Shown here: positions 6,590 through 13,819 of the stretch, piece by piece
Layout of the letters: every line of letters starts with the position of its first letter
Position numbering within the stretch: position 1 is the stretch's first letter
NCBI GenBank assembly: GCA_903929895.1
Contig: CAIYWM010000859.1
Location: 1-26,536 of the forward strand
Origin: an uncultured Alphaproteobacteria bacterium
Lineage (GTDB): Bacteria > Pseudomonadota > Alphaproteobacteria > Reyranellales > Reyranellaceae
Length of the DNA: 26,536 nt
Direction of reading: 5' to 3'
Program-made: the position numbers and the translations under genes
Notes under the pieces: generated by a model
Database searches by the model: none
The model's input: only the letters and a program-made list of their open reading frames with translations
Told to the model about the DNA's origin: nothing

Positions 6590-7294
6590 TCAACCCTTAG
6601 CGTCGTATGCGCAGCGGAACCCTATATAGAGGGCGTAGAAGCTGGCGGCTTTCCACTGGGCGCCGTCGGCGCGGGCCTGGGCCGGACCGTACCACCAGGA
6701 CCCACCGGCGGTGAGGGCGTCTTCCCCACGTCGGTCCGCCATCCACTCCCAGACATTGGCGCCCATGTCGTAGAGTCCGTTGACGCCGCGTTTGGTGGTC
6801 GCGACCGCGACGTGCGCCCGGCGGTTGTTGTTCATGCCGTCGGGGGCGTCGCCCACCGGATATTGGTAGGTCTGCCCCCGCACGTAGCCGTCGGTCGGCC
6901 GGTCGCGCTGCTCGGTGTAGGCGGCGCTTCGCCACTCGGCGAGGGTCGGCAGCCGGCCGCCGACATGCCGGCAGAAGGCATCGGCCTCGGCCCAGGTCAC
7001 GTGCACGGCGGGTTCGGAGTCCTGGCCGGGCTGGCCTTGTGGACGCTCGTAGGTCCAGCCTTGCCGCCGCGTCCATCCGCCGGTGTATTCGAAACCACCA
7101 CCCTCACGCTCGGCCGCCGTTCGTAAGGACGTGGCGCTTGCGAAGGCCCGGAACTGGCCGATCGTCACTTCGGTCGCATCGATTCCAATCCCACCGATGC
7201 GCACAGGCTCCGGCCGTTGTGCGAGAGAGGGGGCGGCACTGGCGATGACGGCAGCGAGCGATGCGGTAACGATCGTAATTCGTGAATGGATCAT
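6590..7294 (-). CDS. Exported SUMF1/FGE-fold protein without the FGE cysteines
   Basis: This 234-residue protein has a signal peptide (cleavage probably after SLA, residue 25) and a formylglycine-generating-enzyme-like (SUMF1, C-type-lectin-related) domain. Domain landmarks are IDATEVTIGQFRAFA (38-52), PAVHVTWAEADAFCRHVGGR (95-114), LPTLAEWRSAAY (115-126), NGLYDMGANVWEWMADRR (172-189), GGSWWYG (197-203) and IGFRCAYD (224-231). True FGE enzymes have a cysteine pair soon after the GGS motif; here that segment is WWYGPAQARA with none, so sulfatase activation is unlikely. The ATG at 7294 is chosen because the signal peptide begins there. Longer frames upstream lack coding character. Binding or iron-enzyme relatives (EgtB-like) share this fold, and its role here is unknown. 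Confidence 0.85.
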   Translation of the reverse strand: MIHSRITIVTASLAAVIASAAPSLAQRPEPVRIGGIGIDATEVTIGQFRAFASATSLRTAAEREGGGFEYTGGWTRRQGWTYERPQGQPGQDSEPAVHVTWAEADAFCRHVGGRLPTLAEWRSAAYTEQRDRPTDGYVRGQTYQYPVGDAPDGMNNNRRAHVAVATTKRGVNGLYDMGANVWEWMADRRGEDALTAGGSWWYGPAQARADGAQWKAASFYALYIGFRCAYDAKG

Positions 7295-7570
7295 GGGCGT
7301 CGTGAATCGTGTTTTGGGAGTGCCGCGTGGCCGGCCCCTGCCGACCGCCATGGCCAACCCGTGAGCAGGCCGGATCAGAACGTAGGGGTTGCCAAGGGCT
7401 GGCGGCAAGATGGTTTGTGGCGCGAACGGCCGAAAGCCAGATGTCGCTGGTTGCCAACTCGGGGACGCAAGCAAACGGCACAACACTTCATGCGACATTG
7501 CCAGGCAGTCGCAGGGAATTCCGGCGATCGACAATACCTTCGACGTCGAGAACGGCAGCGCTCCCCGGAC

Positions 7571-9079
7571 TCACTTCCGGAAATCCGCATCCAGCAATTC
7601 GTCGACCCGGCGGGCGATGAGAGCAAAGAACGGGTTGGAGCGCAGGCGTGTGAAGACAGACAGCGGCACGGCAAGGGCTCCTGCCTCGCCGCGCAGGAAC
7701 AGCGATCCCAGCGCCGGCTCATCGTTCGCCCCGCTACCCGGCAAAAATCCGTAGACCGGATCGTCGGGCGGAAAGCACAGGGCGACATGACCGACCGATA
7801 CGATGCTGCGCGGCCAGGCGAGTCCCGTCTCGGTCTCCGTCCAAGGCTGGCCGGGTGCGCGCCGACGCATTACGACGCTGTCGGAGGAGTCGTCGCGATT
7901 GGTCACCACCGTGAGCGTATGGGAACGCTGCAGGGTCGAGAGGAGCTGCGGCAGGCCCGCGACCCGGCTGGTCTGCAGGGACCGAAAGGCGGCCAAACGG
8001 TTGACGTCGAACAGCACCAGCTCGTGCTGCTCCCCCGAAAGCCGGCCGAAAAATGAATCGAATAGGCCTCGGGCCCCGACCGTCGAATCGATTACCGACT
8101 GCCAGGCCGTGACGGGGGGCAATTCATCCAGAAGTCCGGCTGACTGCGCCCGTTCAACGGCACGTGCCAGGGAACTGGTGGCAGCCAGAACCTGGCGGGT
8201 CGAGTTCACCGCGAACGAATTGTATTTGTAGGGATCGTACTCCGGCTCGATTGTCTGCCAGTGCGCCGCTCCCAGTCCGGGTAAAAAAGCCAGCACGTCG
8301 ATGATCCGCGCCAGCACCGCGAAGCGGGGCAATTCGATGGCCGGTGAAAGCAGCAGGATACGCGTCGGCCGGCGCAACGATGAATCGCCGAGGCTGTCGA
8401 GCGCGTGGAGGAGCGCCAGCGTGCCGCCCGTCGAATAGCCGCCGACATAGAAGGGCTGATCCACGGCCGCCAGGGACGCGGCATGATGGGCCGCGATGCG
8501 CATGGCCGTACGCCAGTCCTCAAGGGTCATCTGCAGCTGCCCGGCCGGAACCGTGCCGTGCCCCGGCAACCGCAGGACCACGACATGCAGGCCGCGGGCC
8601 TGCAGCCGTCGCGCCAGCGCCAGCATCGAGTAGGGCGCATCGGTCAGGCCATGGATCAACAGTGCTGAACCGCGCCGCTCGGCGGGGACGAGTTCGAACG
8701 AGCGATTGTAGGGTGCCGCGTAGACGTCGTCGGAGACTGGAGTGCGCGGGGCGCCGGTCAGGCGGGCGACCCAGCTGGCGGGAGAAAACCGCGACGACCG
8801 CTCCTCGGCCGTGTCGCCGGTGCGGAGGGCGCTGCCGGCGCGACGCAGCTCCTCGAACAGCCGGCCTTCGAGCTCGAGCAGTCCGGCAAAATCCAGCCGC
8901 GCATCGCGTCGTGCCTGGAACTCTTCCGTCAGCTTCAGGGAATGCCAGGGCATGGCCGGTTCAAGTGCCAGGACGGCATAGGCCGAGAAGCCTGCGACCG
9001 CCGCAACCAGAACCACGATCGGCCAGACAATCAGGCGCCGGAGTATCCCGATCAGGCGACGGCGCGGTTCAGGCCACAT
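7571..9079 (-). CDS. Membrane-anchored alpha/beta hydrolase (carboxylesterase/lysophospholipase-like)
   Basis: This 502-residue protein has one N-terminal transmembrane helix (about 15-38) followed by a large, probably periplasmic, hydrolase domain. The oxyanion-loop motif LLIHGLTDAPYS is at 140-151, LRLPGHGTVPAG at 169-180, and the nucleophile elbow GGYSTGGT at 213-220, making Ser216 the likely nucleophile. The acid and histidine are probably Asp in TNRDDSSD near 405 and His in SVGHVALCFPP near 438. The ATG at 9079 has a GAGG sequence 8 bases upstream; the GTG at 9088 overlaps that sequence and is less likely. A long insertion after residue 240 makes it larger than a typical family member. 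The substrate is unknown. It stands alone on its strand with 276 bases to the next gene. Confidence 0.85.
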   Translation of the reverse strand: MWPEPRRRLIGILRRLIVWPIVVLVAAVAGFSAYAVLALEPAMPWHSLKLTEEFQARRDARLDFAGLLELEGRLFEELRRAGSALRTGDTAEERSSRFSPASWVARLTGAPRTPVSDDVYAAPYNRSFELVPAERRGSALLIHGLTDAPYSMLALARRLQARGLHVVVLRLPGHGTVPAGQLQMTLEDWRTAMRIAAHHAASLAAVDQPFYVGGYSTGGTLALLHALDSLGDSSLRRPTRILLLSPAIELPRFAVLARIIDVLAFLPGLGAAHWQTIEPEYDPYKYNSFAVNSTRQVLAATSSLARAVERAQSAGLLDELPPVTAWQSVIDSTVGARGLFDSFFGRLSGEQHELVLFDVNRLAAFRSLQTSRVAGLPQLLSTLQRSHTLTVVTNRDDSSDSVVMRRRAPGQPWTETETGLAWPRSIVSVGHVALCFPPDDPVYGFLPGSGANDEPALGSLFLRGEAGALAVPLSVFTRLRSNPFFALIARRVDELLDADFRK

Positions 9080-9229
9080 CTCTTGCACCTCGGGCCGACT
9101 GCACCTCGACCGGAGGTTCCAATGTAGCCTACCGTCGGCTCAGTGGTCGAGTTGGGGCGAACGCTTGTGGCAGGCTCGGCCGTCTCTGCGCCGTTCGAGG
9201 CCAGAGGCCTGAAGCGCGTGCATCCAGGT

Positions 9230-9241
9230 CGGTTCGAACCG
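9230..9241. repeat. 12-bp perfect palindrome CGGTTCGAACCG in a gene-free gap
   Basis: The 240 bases between the hydrolase and the next plus-strand gene hold no supported gene. The only structure I see is this palindrome, which resembles a tRNA T-loop by chance. No acceptor or anticodon stems fit around it on either strand. It could be a protein-binding site. Confidence 0.35.
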
Positions 9242-9319
9242 GACGGTTGAGGTGGTGCGGAGGTTCACGCAGGCCCTAGTGCGGGATGCAGCCTCTGCCG
9301 TCCGTGCCCGTTGAACGGC

Positions 9320-9712
9320 ATGCCCGAGCCCCGCCCGCCTCTCGACGACACGCCCGCCATCGATCCTTCGCGCAAGGAAGCGCCCGTAAGCGACCCCACC
9401 GGAACGGACGCCCCGTCGAGGAAAGCCCCGCCGGCAGAGACTCCGGGTGCGCCGGCCGAGCCGGAGCCGAGCCCGACACTGGAATCGGGGAAGCCCACGC
9501 CCCACGAGCGCGTGCAGAAGTTGCGGCTGGGCGTGCGGATCGTATGGTGGAGTGCCGTTGTCCTCACCATCGCGTTCGCCGGCCTCGCGCTGTGGATGGG
9601 CGTGGGGCAGCGCGATCCCTTCTTCGCCCTGTTCTACCTCGCGCTGGCGGCCTGCTGCGCGGTCGCGGGCTACGGCACGCTCCTCGCCGTCCGCCGTCCG
9701 TCGGCCTCCTGA
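9320..9712 (+). CDS. Small two-helix membrane protein with proline-rich N-terminal region
   Basis: This 130-residue protein of unknown function has about 60 residues rich in Pro, Ala, Glu and Ser that look disordered, a short basic stretch (HERVQKLRLGVR), and then two hydrophobic helices (about 75-97 and 102-123). It ends in a short basic tail. ATG 9320 is used in preference to a TTG three codons earlier; neither has a strong ribosome binding site. Its last 43 bases overlap the 3' end of the convergent membrane-protein gene. The layout suggests a cytoplasmic tail tethered to the membrane, but no family was recognised. Confidence 0.6.
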   Translation: MPEPRPPLDDTPAIDPSRKEAPVSDPTGTDAPSRKAPPAETPGAPAEPEPSPTLESGKPTPHERVQKLRLGVRIVWWSAVVLTIAFAGLALWMGVGQRDPFFALFYLALAACCAVAGYGTLLAVRRPSAS

Positions 9713-10365
9713 CGGAGGCTGGTGACCAGCAGGTAGACGCTGAGCAACAGGGCCCACACCGGGAAGACGATGAAGCTCCAGTCGACCCACGGGCTGGCGA
9801 ACAGCAGGAAGAGTCCCATCGCGAAGCCGGGCACTGCGAGCCAGCGCGCGACGAAGGCCGTGCGCAGCGCGATCGTGGAGGTGACCAGCATGAACATGCC
9901 CGCCATCCGGATCGCGTAGACGTTGACCAGCGTGTAGGCAAAGGCCCGCGCAAAGGCGAAGGCGGGCGAGTCGCGCAGCGACTCCGGCTGGCCGGCATGA
10001 ACGATGACGATGGCCCCGAACACCGCGGTGGCCACGAACATCAGGGCGAGGAACAGGAGCCCGCTGCCCAGGAAGACCGTCGCGAACAGCCGGTCCTCCG
10101 CCTCGGCCAGGCGGTCGCGCACCACGCCGATGAACCAGAGGAAGGCGACACCGGCGAACGGCATCAGATTGATCGCCAGCACGACCCGGTCGAGGCCGGC
10201 GACCAGCCACGTCCCATGCTCGCGCGAGTCGCGCGGCACCGCCGACAGGAACAGCAGGAACGCGGCGATCAGCAGCCCGGAGAACAGGATGCCGGCGACC
10301 GCCGCCGCCCGCGGCGTGCGCAGCCTGCCGCGCGTCAGGAGCGTGGGTGGCGTCATCGGCGTCAT
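9670..10365 (-). CDS. Six-helix membrane protein of unknown function, third gene of DUF2252 operon
   Basis: This 231-residue integral membrane protein has six predicted helices (about 19-43, 58-82, 93-124, 144-166, 174-191 and 194-216). Polar loops carry PRDSREHGTW and VRDRLAEAEDRLF. Its ATG overlaps the stop of the bestrophin-like gene by four bases (ATGA), so translation is coupled and the two products are probably needed together. I recognise it only as a type of hypothetical membrane protein; no catalytic motif is visible. Longer upstream frames are shadows of the preceding gene. It overlaps the convergent gene at 9320-9712 by 43 bases. Confidence 0.8.
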   Translation of the reverse strand: MTPMTPPTLLTRGRLRTPRAAAVAGILFSGLLIAAFLLFLSAVPRDSREHGTWLVAGLDRVVLAINLMPFAGVAFLWFIGVVRDRLAEAEDRLFATVFLGSGLLFLALMFVATAVFGAIVIVHAGQPESLRDSPAFAFARAFAYTLVNVYAIRMAGMFMLVTSTIALRTAFVARWLAVPGFAMGLFLLFASPWVDWSFIVFPVWALLLSVYLLVTSLRQEADGRRTARSVP

Positions 10366-11147
10366 GGCGGGGTGGGAAAGGCGTCGATCGTGGCCGCCGC
10401 GTTGACGAGCGGCTGCTGGCTCACCGTGATGAAGCCGCTGCCCGGCCGGTCGATGTCCTGGATGAGCAGCACGATCGTCGCCACGAGCAGGCCGGTGATA
10501 TGGACGGGCACCCGCGTCCGCTTCGATTCGACCCCGCTGCCGTAGCCGGCGAAGCCGATGGCCATGACCGAAATGCCATAGAGGGCGGCGATGACGATGA
10601 GGGGCAGGCGGTTTGTCATCGCCGACAGGCGCTTCTCCTGATCGTCGATCATCTCGTTCAGCGACTGGATGAACAGGCCGGTCGGCACCATCGCATTGTC
10701 TTTCGCCGCCACCGCCTGCGCCTGTCGCCACAGCGCCTCCTGCAGGAGGTTCGACCGCGCGATCGCCCGGTCGAACTCGGCCCGGCCGACCGGTCCACGG
10801 GCGAGATCGAGGCGGATCTGGACGTACTCGCGCAGCAGTTTGACGGAGTCGCGGTCATGCGGCGCCGGCAGCAGGCGGGCGCGTAGCGCCGTCGTGCCGA
10901 TCGCGGCGGCCTCGGTCACGGCCCCGTCGCGCCGCGCTTCGAAGCGCGACAGCGCCATCGAGAAGGTGAACCCGATCATCAGCGCCAGCAGGCCCAGGAT
11001 GGCGCCTTCGAGAGTCGATACCGCGGTCGCACCCTTGCGGGCGGCCCGCACGCCGAGCCGGTGACCCGCTTCTCCAGCGCCGGCGATCAGCACCAGGCTG
11101 GCCGCGAAGATCGCCAGCAGGGAGTGGTTGTCGATGTCGAACGGCAT
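10362..11147 (-). CDS. Bestrophin-like (DUF4239) membrane protein
   Basis: This 261-residue protein matches the bestrophin-like domain layout: two helices near the N-terminus (about 8-24 and 45-67), a long cytoplasmic helical segment (70-178) rich in charged residues, two more helices (181-203, 214-231), and the hallmark C-terminal motif LIQDIDRPGSGFITVSQQPL (228-247). The family is related in sequence pattern to bestrophin anion channels, but transport by DUF4239 proteins is not established. It starts 14 bases after the DUF2252 stop and overlaps the following gene by four bases, placing it in the middle of a tight three-gene operon. Confidence 0.88.
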   Translation of the reverse strand: MPFDIDNHSLLAIFAASLVLIAGAGEAGHRLGVRAARKGATAVSTLEGAILGLLALMIGFTFSMALSRFEARRDGAVTEAAAIGTTALRARLLPAPHDRDSVKLLREYVQIRLDLARGPVGRAEFDRAIARSNLLQEALWRQAQAVAAKDNAMVPTGLFIQSLNEMIDDQEKRLSAMTNRLPLIVIAALYGISVMAIGFAGYGSGVESKRTRVPVHITGLLVATIVLLIQDIDRPGSGFITVSQQPLVNAAATIDAFPTPP

Positions 11148-11161
11148 CGCCGGGGCCCGCG

Positions 11162-12583
11162 CTACCGGTCCTCCTCGACATGGACCTTGATCCGGCCGGC
11201 GGCGACGGCAGCCTTCAGCTGCGCGTGGTCGCGCTCGGTCTGGTCGGCATAGGCCACCGCGAACTTCGCCATGGCCTCGTCGAAAGCCTCGCTCCGGCCG
11301 AGGTAGCCCGCGATCAGCCAGGGATGGCTGGCCCGCCCGTGCGCGCGCGCCAGGGCCCAGCCACAGGCCTTGCCGAAGAGCATCAGCATCTTGCGGTCGA
11401 AGGTCTCGATCAGCGGCTTGATCTTCGCGTCGCGCAGCTGGCGGACGTAGAGGTCGTTGCCGCGCAGGCCGGTCGCCCAGCCCAGGAAGATGTCGGACGA
11501 CGACTGCATCAGGCGCTGGCCCTGCACCACGCGCTGCCCGGCGTGGCCATAGCCGCTCTTGCCGGCATAGGGCTCAAGCACCGAGGGCACGGCCTCCTTG
11601 AACTGGAGAAACAGCGGCTGGTTCGAGGACGACATCAGCAGGCCGATCGAGCAGTAGCGGCCGACGCTGCCGATGCCGACCACCTTCATGGCGACGTCGA
11701 CCAGGCGATAGCGGTCGAGCAGCGCCTTGCGATCGTCGGACAGCGTGTCGCGGTAGCTGGCGAAGGCCTTGTCCACCGCCTCCTTGAAGCCTTCCGCCCT
11801 CGAGAACTCCGGATGGAAGATCAGCGGGGGCTGGTCCTTGATCTGGACCTGGCCGCCGACCATCTCGGCCAGCTTGGGGAAATCGATATCGGAGGCACGC
11901 TCTGCCTGCGCCGCCTCGACCCGGCGCTGCACGCGCTTCCTGAACTGCGGATCGTCGGTCAGGCCATACAGTTCCTCCGGTCCGATCTTTGTGTACCAGG
12001 CCTCCAGCGGGCTCATCTCGGCGACCTCGCGAAGGCGCTCGCGGTAGCTCTGGGCCGTTGCCAAGGCCGCGTCGCGCCCCGCCGCTTCCGACAGGCCGTT
12101 CGACCGCGCCGCCAGCACGAACGAGGCGACCAGCCGCTTGAGGTCCCATTCCCAGGGCGCCGGCAGGGTCTCGTCGAAGTCGTTGATGTCGAAGTTGATG
12201 CTGCGCTCGGGTGTAGCGAAGCCGCCAAAGTTCAGAAGGTGACAGTCGCCGCAGGCCTGTACGTGAACGTGCGTCGAGGGCGTGGCCGCGAGGTCGGCGG
12301 CCATCACGGCGGCCGCCCCGCGATAGAACGTGAAGGGCGACTGCAGCATGCGACCGTAGCGGATCGGCAGCAGATCGGTCTGACGCCCCTCGTCGGAGGC
12401 CTGGAGGATCTCCAGCGGGTCGCGACGGTCCTTTGGACGCTTCCATTCCCCCTGGCTTGCGCGCGGAACCGTATCGCGCAGGCGCTTGCCGGCGGCGACG
12501 AGGTCGTCGGCCGGCACCGAGTGCACGGGACGTTCCAGTTCGGGAACTGTCGGCTTGGCGCGCAGCTTGGTCACGTTGGTCAT
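11162..12583 (-). CDS. DUF2252 family protein (kinase-like fold)
   Basis: This 473-residue cytoplasmic protein belongs to DUF2252. Motif GDCHLLNFGGF (112-122) followed by SINFDINDFDET (128-139) resembles the catalytic HGDxHxxN and DxD pairs of aminoglycoside-phosphotransferase/kinase-like folds, so an ATP-dependent transfer is plausible. Further conserved pieces are LLPIRYGRMLQSPFTFYRGA (71-90), VGIGSVGRYC and QRLMQSSSDIFLGW. ATG 12583 has AAGGA 8 bases upstream (12592-12596); the ATG at 12592 coincides with that sequence and is rejected. It heads the operon with the bestrophin-like and six-helix proteins and has a perfect FNR/FixK-type box about 70 bases upstream. The biochemical substrate is unknown. 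Confidence 0.9.
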   Translation of the reverse strand: MTNVTKLRAKPTVPELERPVHSVPADDLVAAGKRLRDTVPRASQGEWKRPKDRRDPLEILQASDEGRQTDLLPIRYGRMLQSPFTFYRGAAAVMAADLAATPSTHVHVQACGDCHLLNFGGFATPERSINFDINDFDETLPAPWEWDLKRLVASFVLAARSNGLSEAAGRDAALATAQSYRERLREVAEMSPLEAWYTKIGPEELYGLTDDPQFRKRVQRRVEAAQAERASDIDFPKLAEMVGGQVQIKDQPPLIFHPEFSRAEGFKEAVDKAFASYRDTLSDDRKALLDRYRLVDVAMKVVGIGSVGRYCSIGLLMSSSNQPLFLQFKEAVPSVLEPYAGKSGYGHAGQRVVQGQRLMQSSSDIFLGWATGLRGNDLYVRQLRDAKIKPLIETFDRKMLMLFGKACGWALARAHGRASHPWLIAGYLGRSEAFDEAMAKFAVAYADQTERDHAQLKAAVAAGRIKVHVEEDR

Positions 12584-12653
12584 CGACGGCATCCTTCAAG
12601 ACGCGATGGGTCCGCGCCGCCTCTGCACAATAGGGCCGCCCCTCGCGGCTGTT

Positions 12654-12669
12654 CTTGACACATGTCAAG
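12654..12669. promoter_or_regulatory. FNR/FixK/Dnr-type box in divergent promoter region
   Basis: CTTGACA and TGTCAAG form perfect 7-base arms around CA. The core TTGAC-ACAT-GTCAA has the TTGAN6TCAA form bound by Crp/FNR-superfamily regulators such as FixK, FNR and Dnr. It lies between the DUF2252 operon (start 12583, minus) and the hydrophilic-protein gene (start 12763, plus), so it could control either or both. The same TTGACA could serve as a -35 element on the plus strand, though no good -10 follows. Confidence 0.6.
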
Positions 12670-12762
12670 GGCCGGCATGCCGGTCTCGTTCGGCCTGCTG
12701 CATCCGTTGGCGGGGTGAGCGCGTTTACCGGGCCCGAACCCAACATGCCGACGGAGAACCAC

Positions 12763-13038
12763 ATGGCCCGCATGCCCGAAAAGCCCGACCCGAACGAGGC
12801 CTCGGCCAGTTACAGCGGCAGCGGACAGGGCAAGGACGCGCGCCACGAGGAACGGCGTGAGAAAGGTGTCTACGGCGCCGAAGCGGAGGAGGGGCCGGGC
12901 TACCAGCGCGACGACAAGGAGAAGGGCGGCCGCTACGGGCTGGAGCCCACGGTGGAGCGGCCGGACGACGAGGGCAGTTCGGAGGCCGTAGTACCCCCCG
13001 CCGACCGGAAAGGCGGTAAGGTGCCGGCCCGCAAGTGA
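12763..13038 (+). CDS. Small, highly hydrophilic protein of unknown function
   Basis: This 91-residue protein contains almost no hydrophobic residues and is rich in Gly, Glu, Lys, Arg, Asp and Pro (for example SGQGKDARHEERREKGVYGA, then RDDKEKGGRYGLEPTVERPD). It is probably disordered, in the manner of bacterial stress or desiccation proteins. ATG 12763 has GGAG with six bases of spacing; an in-frame ATG at 12745 is upstream but poorly placed. It is divergent from the DUF2252 operon across the FNR-type box and 24 bases upstream of another small basic protein on the same strand, so the two small genes are likely cotranscribed. Confidence 0.72.
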   Translation: MARMPEKPDPNEASASYSGSGQGKDARHEERREKGVYGAEAEEGPGYQRDDKEKGGRYGLEPTVERPDDEGSSEAVVPPADRKGGKVPARK

Positions 13039-13062
13039 TGCCGGTTTCCGGCAGGAGAGTTC

Positions 13063-13296
13063 ATGGGCCAGCCGATTTCCGAAGCCAAGAAGGCGATTTT
13101 CCTGCAGCGGGCCGAGGCCCGGCTGGCCTTCGCCCGCAATCTGCCGGCGGAGGACCCCAACCGGGAGGCCAAGATGCGGGAGGCGGAGAAGGCGCTGCAG
13201 ACCGCGCTCGCCTCCAAGACCGGTCCGGTGCGGAAGGCGGCCAAGCCGGGCAAGCCGGGCAAGCCGGGCAAGGCGAGGAAGAAGCGTGCCCGGTGA
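13063..13296 (+). CDS. Small basic protein with Lys-Pro-Gly tail
   Basis: This 77-residue protein has a charged alpha-helical N-terminal two thirds (SEAKKAIFLQRAEARLAFAR, AEKALQTALASK) and a C-terminal tail of Lys-Pro-Gly repeats ending KARKKRAR. The tail resembles histone H1-like nucleic-acid-binding tails, which suggests but does not prove DNA or RNA binding. An AGGAG sequence lies five bases before ATG 13063. It follows the hydrophilic gene at 12763-13038 by 24 bases. No family was recognised. Confidence 0.75.
   Translation: MGQPISEAKKAIFLQRAEARLAFARNLPAEDPNREAKMREAEKALQTALASKTGPVRKAAKPGKPGKPGKARKKRAR
13243..13269 (+). repeat. Three tandem copies of a 9-bp unit (AAGCCGGGC) encoding Lys-Pro-Gly
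   Basis: Three perfect 9-base units lie in frame inside the small basic protein. The copy number can change by slippage without breaking the reading frame, lengthening or shortening the basic tail. Confidence 0.9.
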
Positions 13297-13343
13297 AAAG
13301 GCCCGTGCCTTCAAAACGGCGCGATTTCGATTTCGAATAGGGC

Positions 13344-13349
13344 TATAAT
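13344..13349 (+). promoter_or_regulatory. Consensus -10 box TATAAT upstream of the small exported protein
   Basis: A perfect TATAAT in an otherwise GC-rich sequence lies 50 bases before the start at 13399, which suits a housekeeping sigma factor promoter. No clear -35 hexamer stands 16-18 bases upstream; the direct repeat GATTTCGATTTC at 13323-13334 occupies that place and could bind an activator. Confidence 0.5.
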
Positions 13350-13398
13350 TCACATAGAGATTGAGTGTTCGTTGCCACCTTCCGGTGAGGGAATGTCG

Positions 13399-13764
13399 AT
13401 GCTGAAAAAAGTTGCCGTGGCCGCCCTGGTCGCCCTTCTTCCTCTCGCGCCCGCCTTTGCCGAGCCGGCCGTCCTCACCTGGACGGGCTATGGTCTCAAT
13501 GTGCCGGGCAGCGGCAAGTGCCCGACCTACAAGATGGTGATCAAGGTCACCGTGGTGGGTACGGACGTGCAGGGATGGTTCCAGCAGGAAGGCCGCCCCG
13601 AGCGCGGCTTCAAGGCGACGCTGGGTCCCGACATGAAGTTCAAGACGACCACCATCGTCGGCGGCGGCAACAAGATGGACGTGGTGGGCTCGGTCAAGCC
13701 GGGCGACGCCAAGATCATGCTCGATGGCTACTGCCTGTTCGAAGGGCCGCTCAAGCCGCAGTGA
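13399..13764 (+). CDS. Small exported protein of unknown function
   Basis: This 121-residue protein has a clear Sec signal peptide (MLKKVAVAALVALLPLAPAF, cleavage after AFA, residue 21). The mature part is about 100 residues of predicted beta strands with two cysteines (Cys41 in GKCPTYK and another in DGYCLFEG) that may form a disulfide in the periplasm. ATG 13399 has AGGG seven bases upstream. An earlier ATG at 13393 is too close to that sequence. It has its own likely promoter. It is convergent with the solute-binding-protein gene that follows. No family was recognised. Confidence 0.78.
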   Translation: MLKKVAVAALVALLPLAPAFAEPAVLTWTGYGLNVPGSGKCPTYKMVIKVTVVGTDVQGWFQQEGRPERGFKATLGPDMKFKTTTIVGGGNKMDVVGSVKPGDAKIMLDGYCLFEGPLKPQ

Positions 13765-13795
13765 GCGCCCCCAGGATCATTCTGCCTTAGCGGAT

Positions 13796-13819
13796 CTGGA
13801 TCGCTATCTGGCGATCCAG
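13796..13819. terminator. Stem-loop between convergent genes, no U-tract
   Basis: CTGGATCGC and GCGATCCAG are perfect 9-base arms around the 6-base loop TATCTG. The hairpin lies between two convergent genes and contains the stop codon of the substrate-binding protein (13804-13806). Neither strand has a run of T after it, so it may act as an mRNA 3'-end stabiliser or a weak bidirectional terminator. Confidence 0.5.

Noticed and set aside
6470..7126. Plus-strand frame with Ile-Asn-Glu repeats through the 9-bp repeat
   Set aside because: Apart from the repeat it is antisense to the SUMF1-domain gene and has no domain or ribosome binding site.
9190..9260. Possible tRNA gene suggested by GGTTCGAACC
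   Set aside because: The T-loop-like palindrome has no matching acceptor, D or anticodon stems on either strand.
9140..10210. 356-codon minus-strand frame
   Set aside because: It overlaps the six-helix membrane protein in the wrong frame. Its C-terminal part in the gap 9140-9310 shows no recognised motif.
13297..13311. Hairpin AAGGC-CCGT-GCCTT after the Lys-Pro-Gly protein gene as a terminator
   Set aside because: The stem has only five base pairs and no T-run follows, so it is too weak to support.
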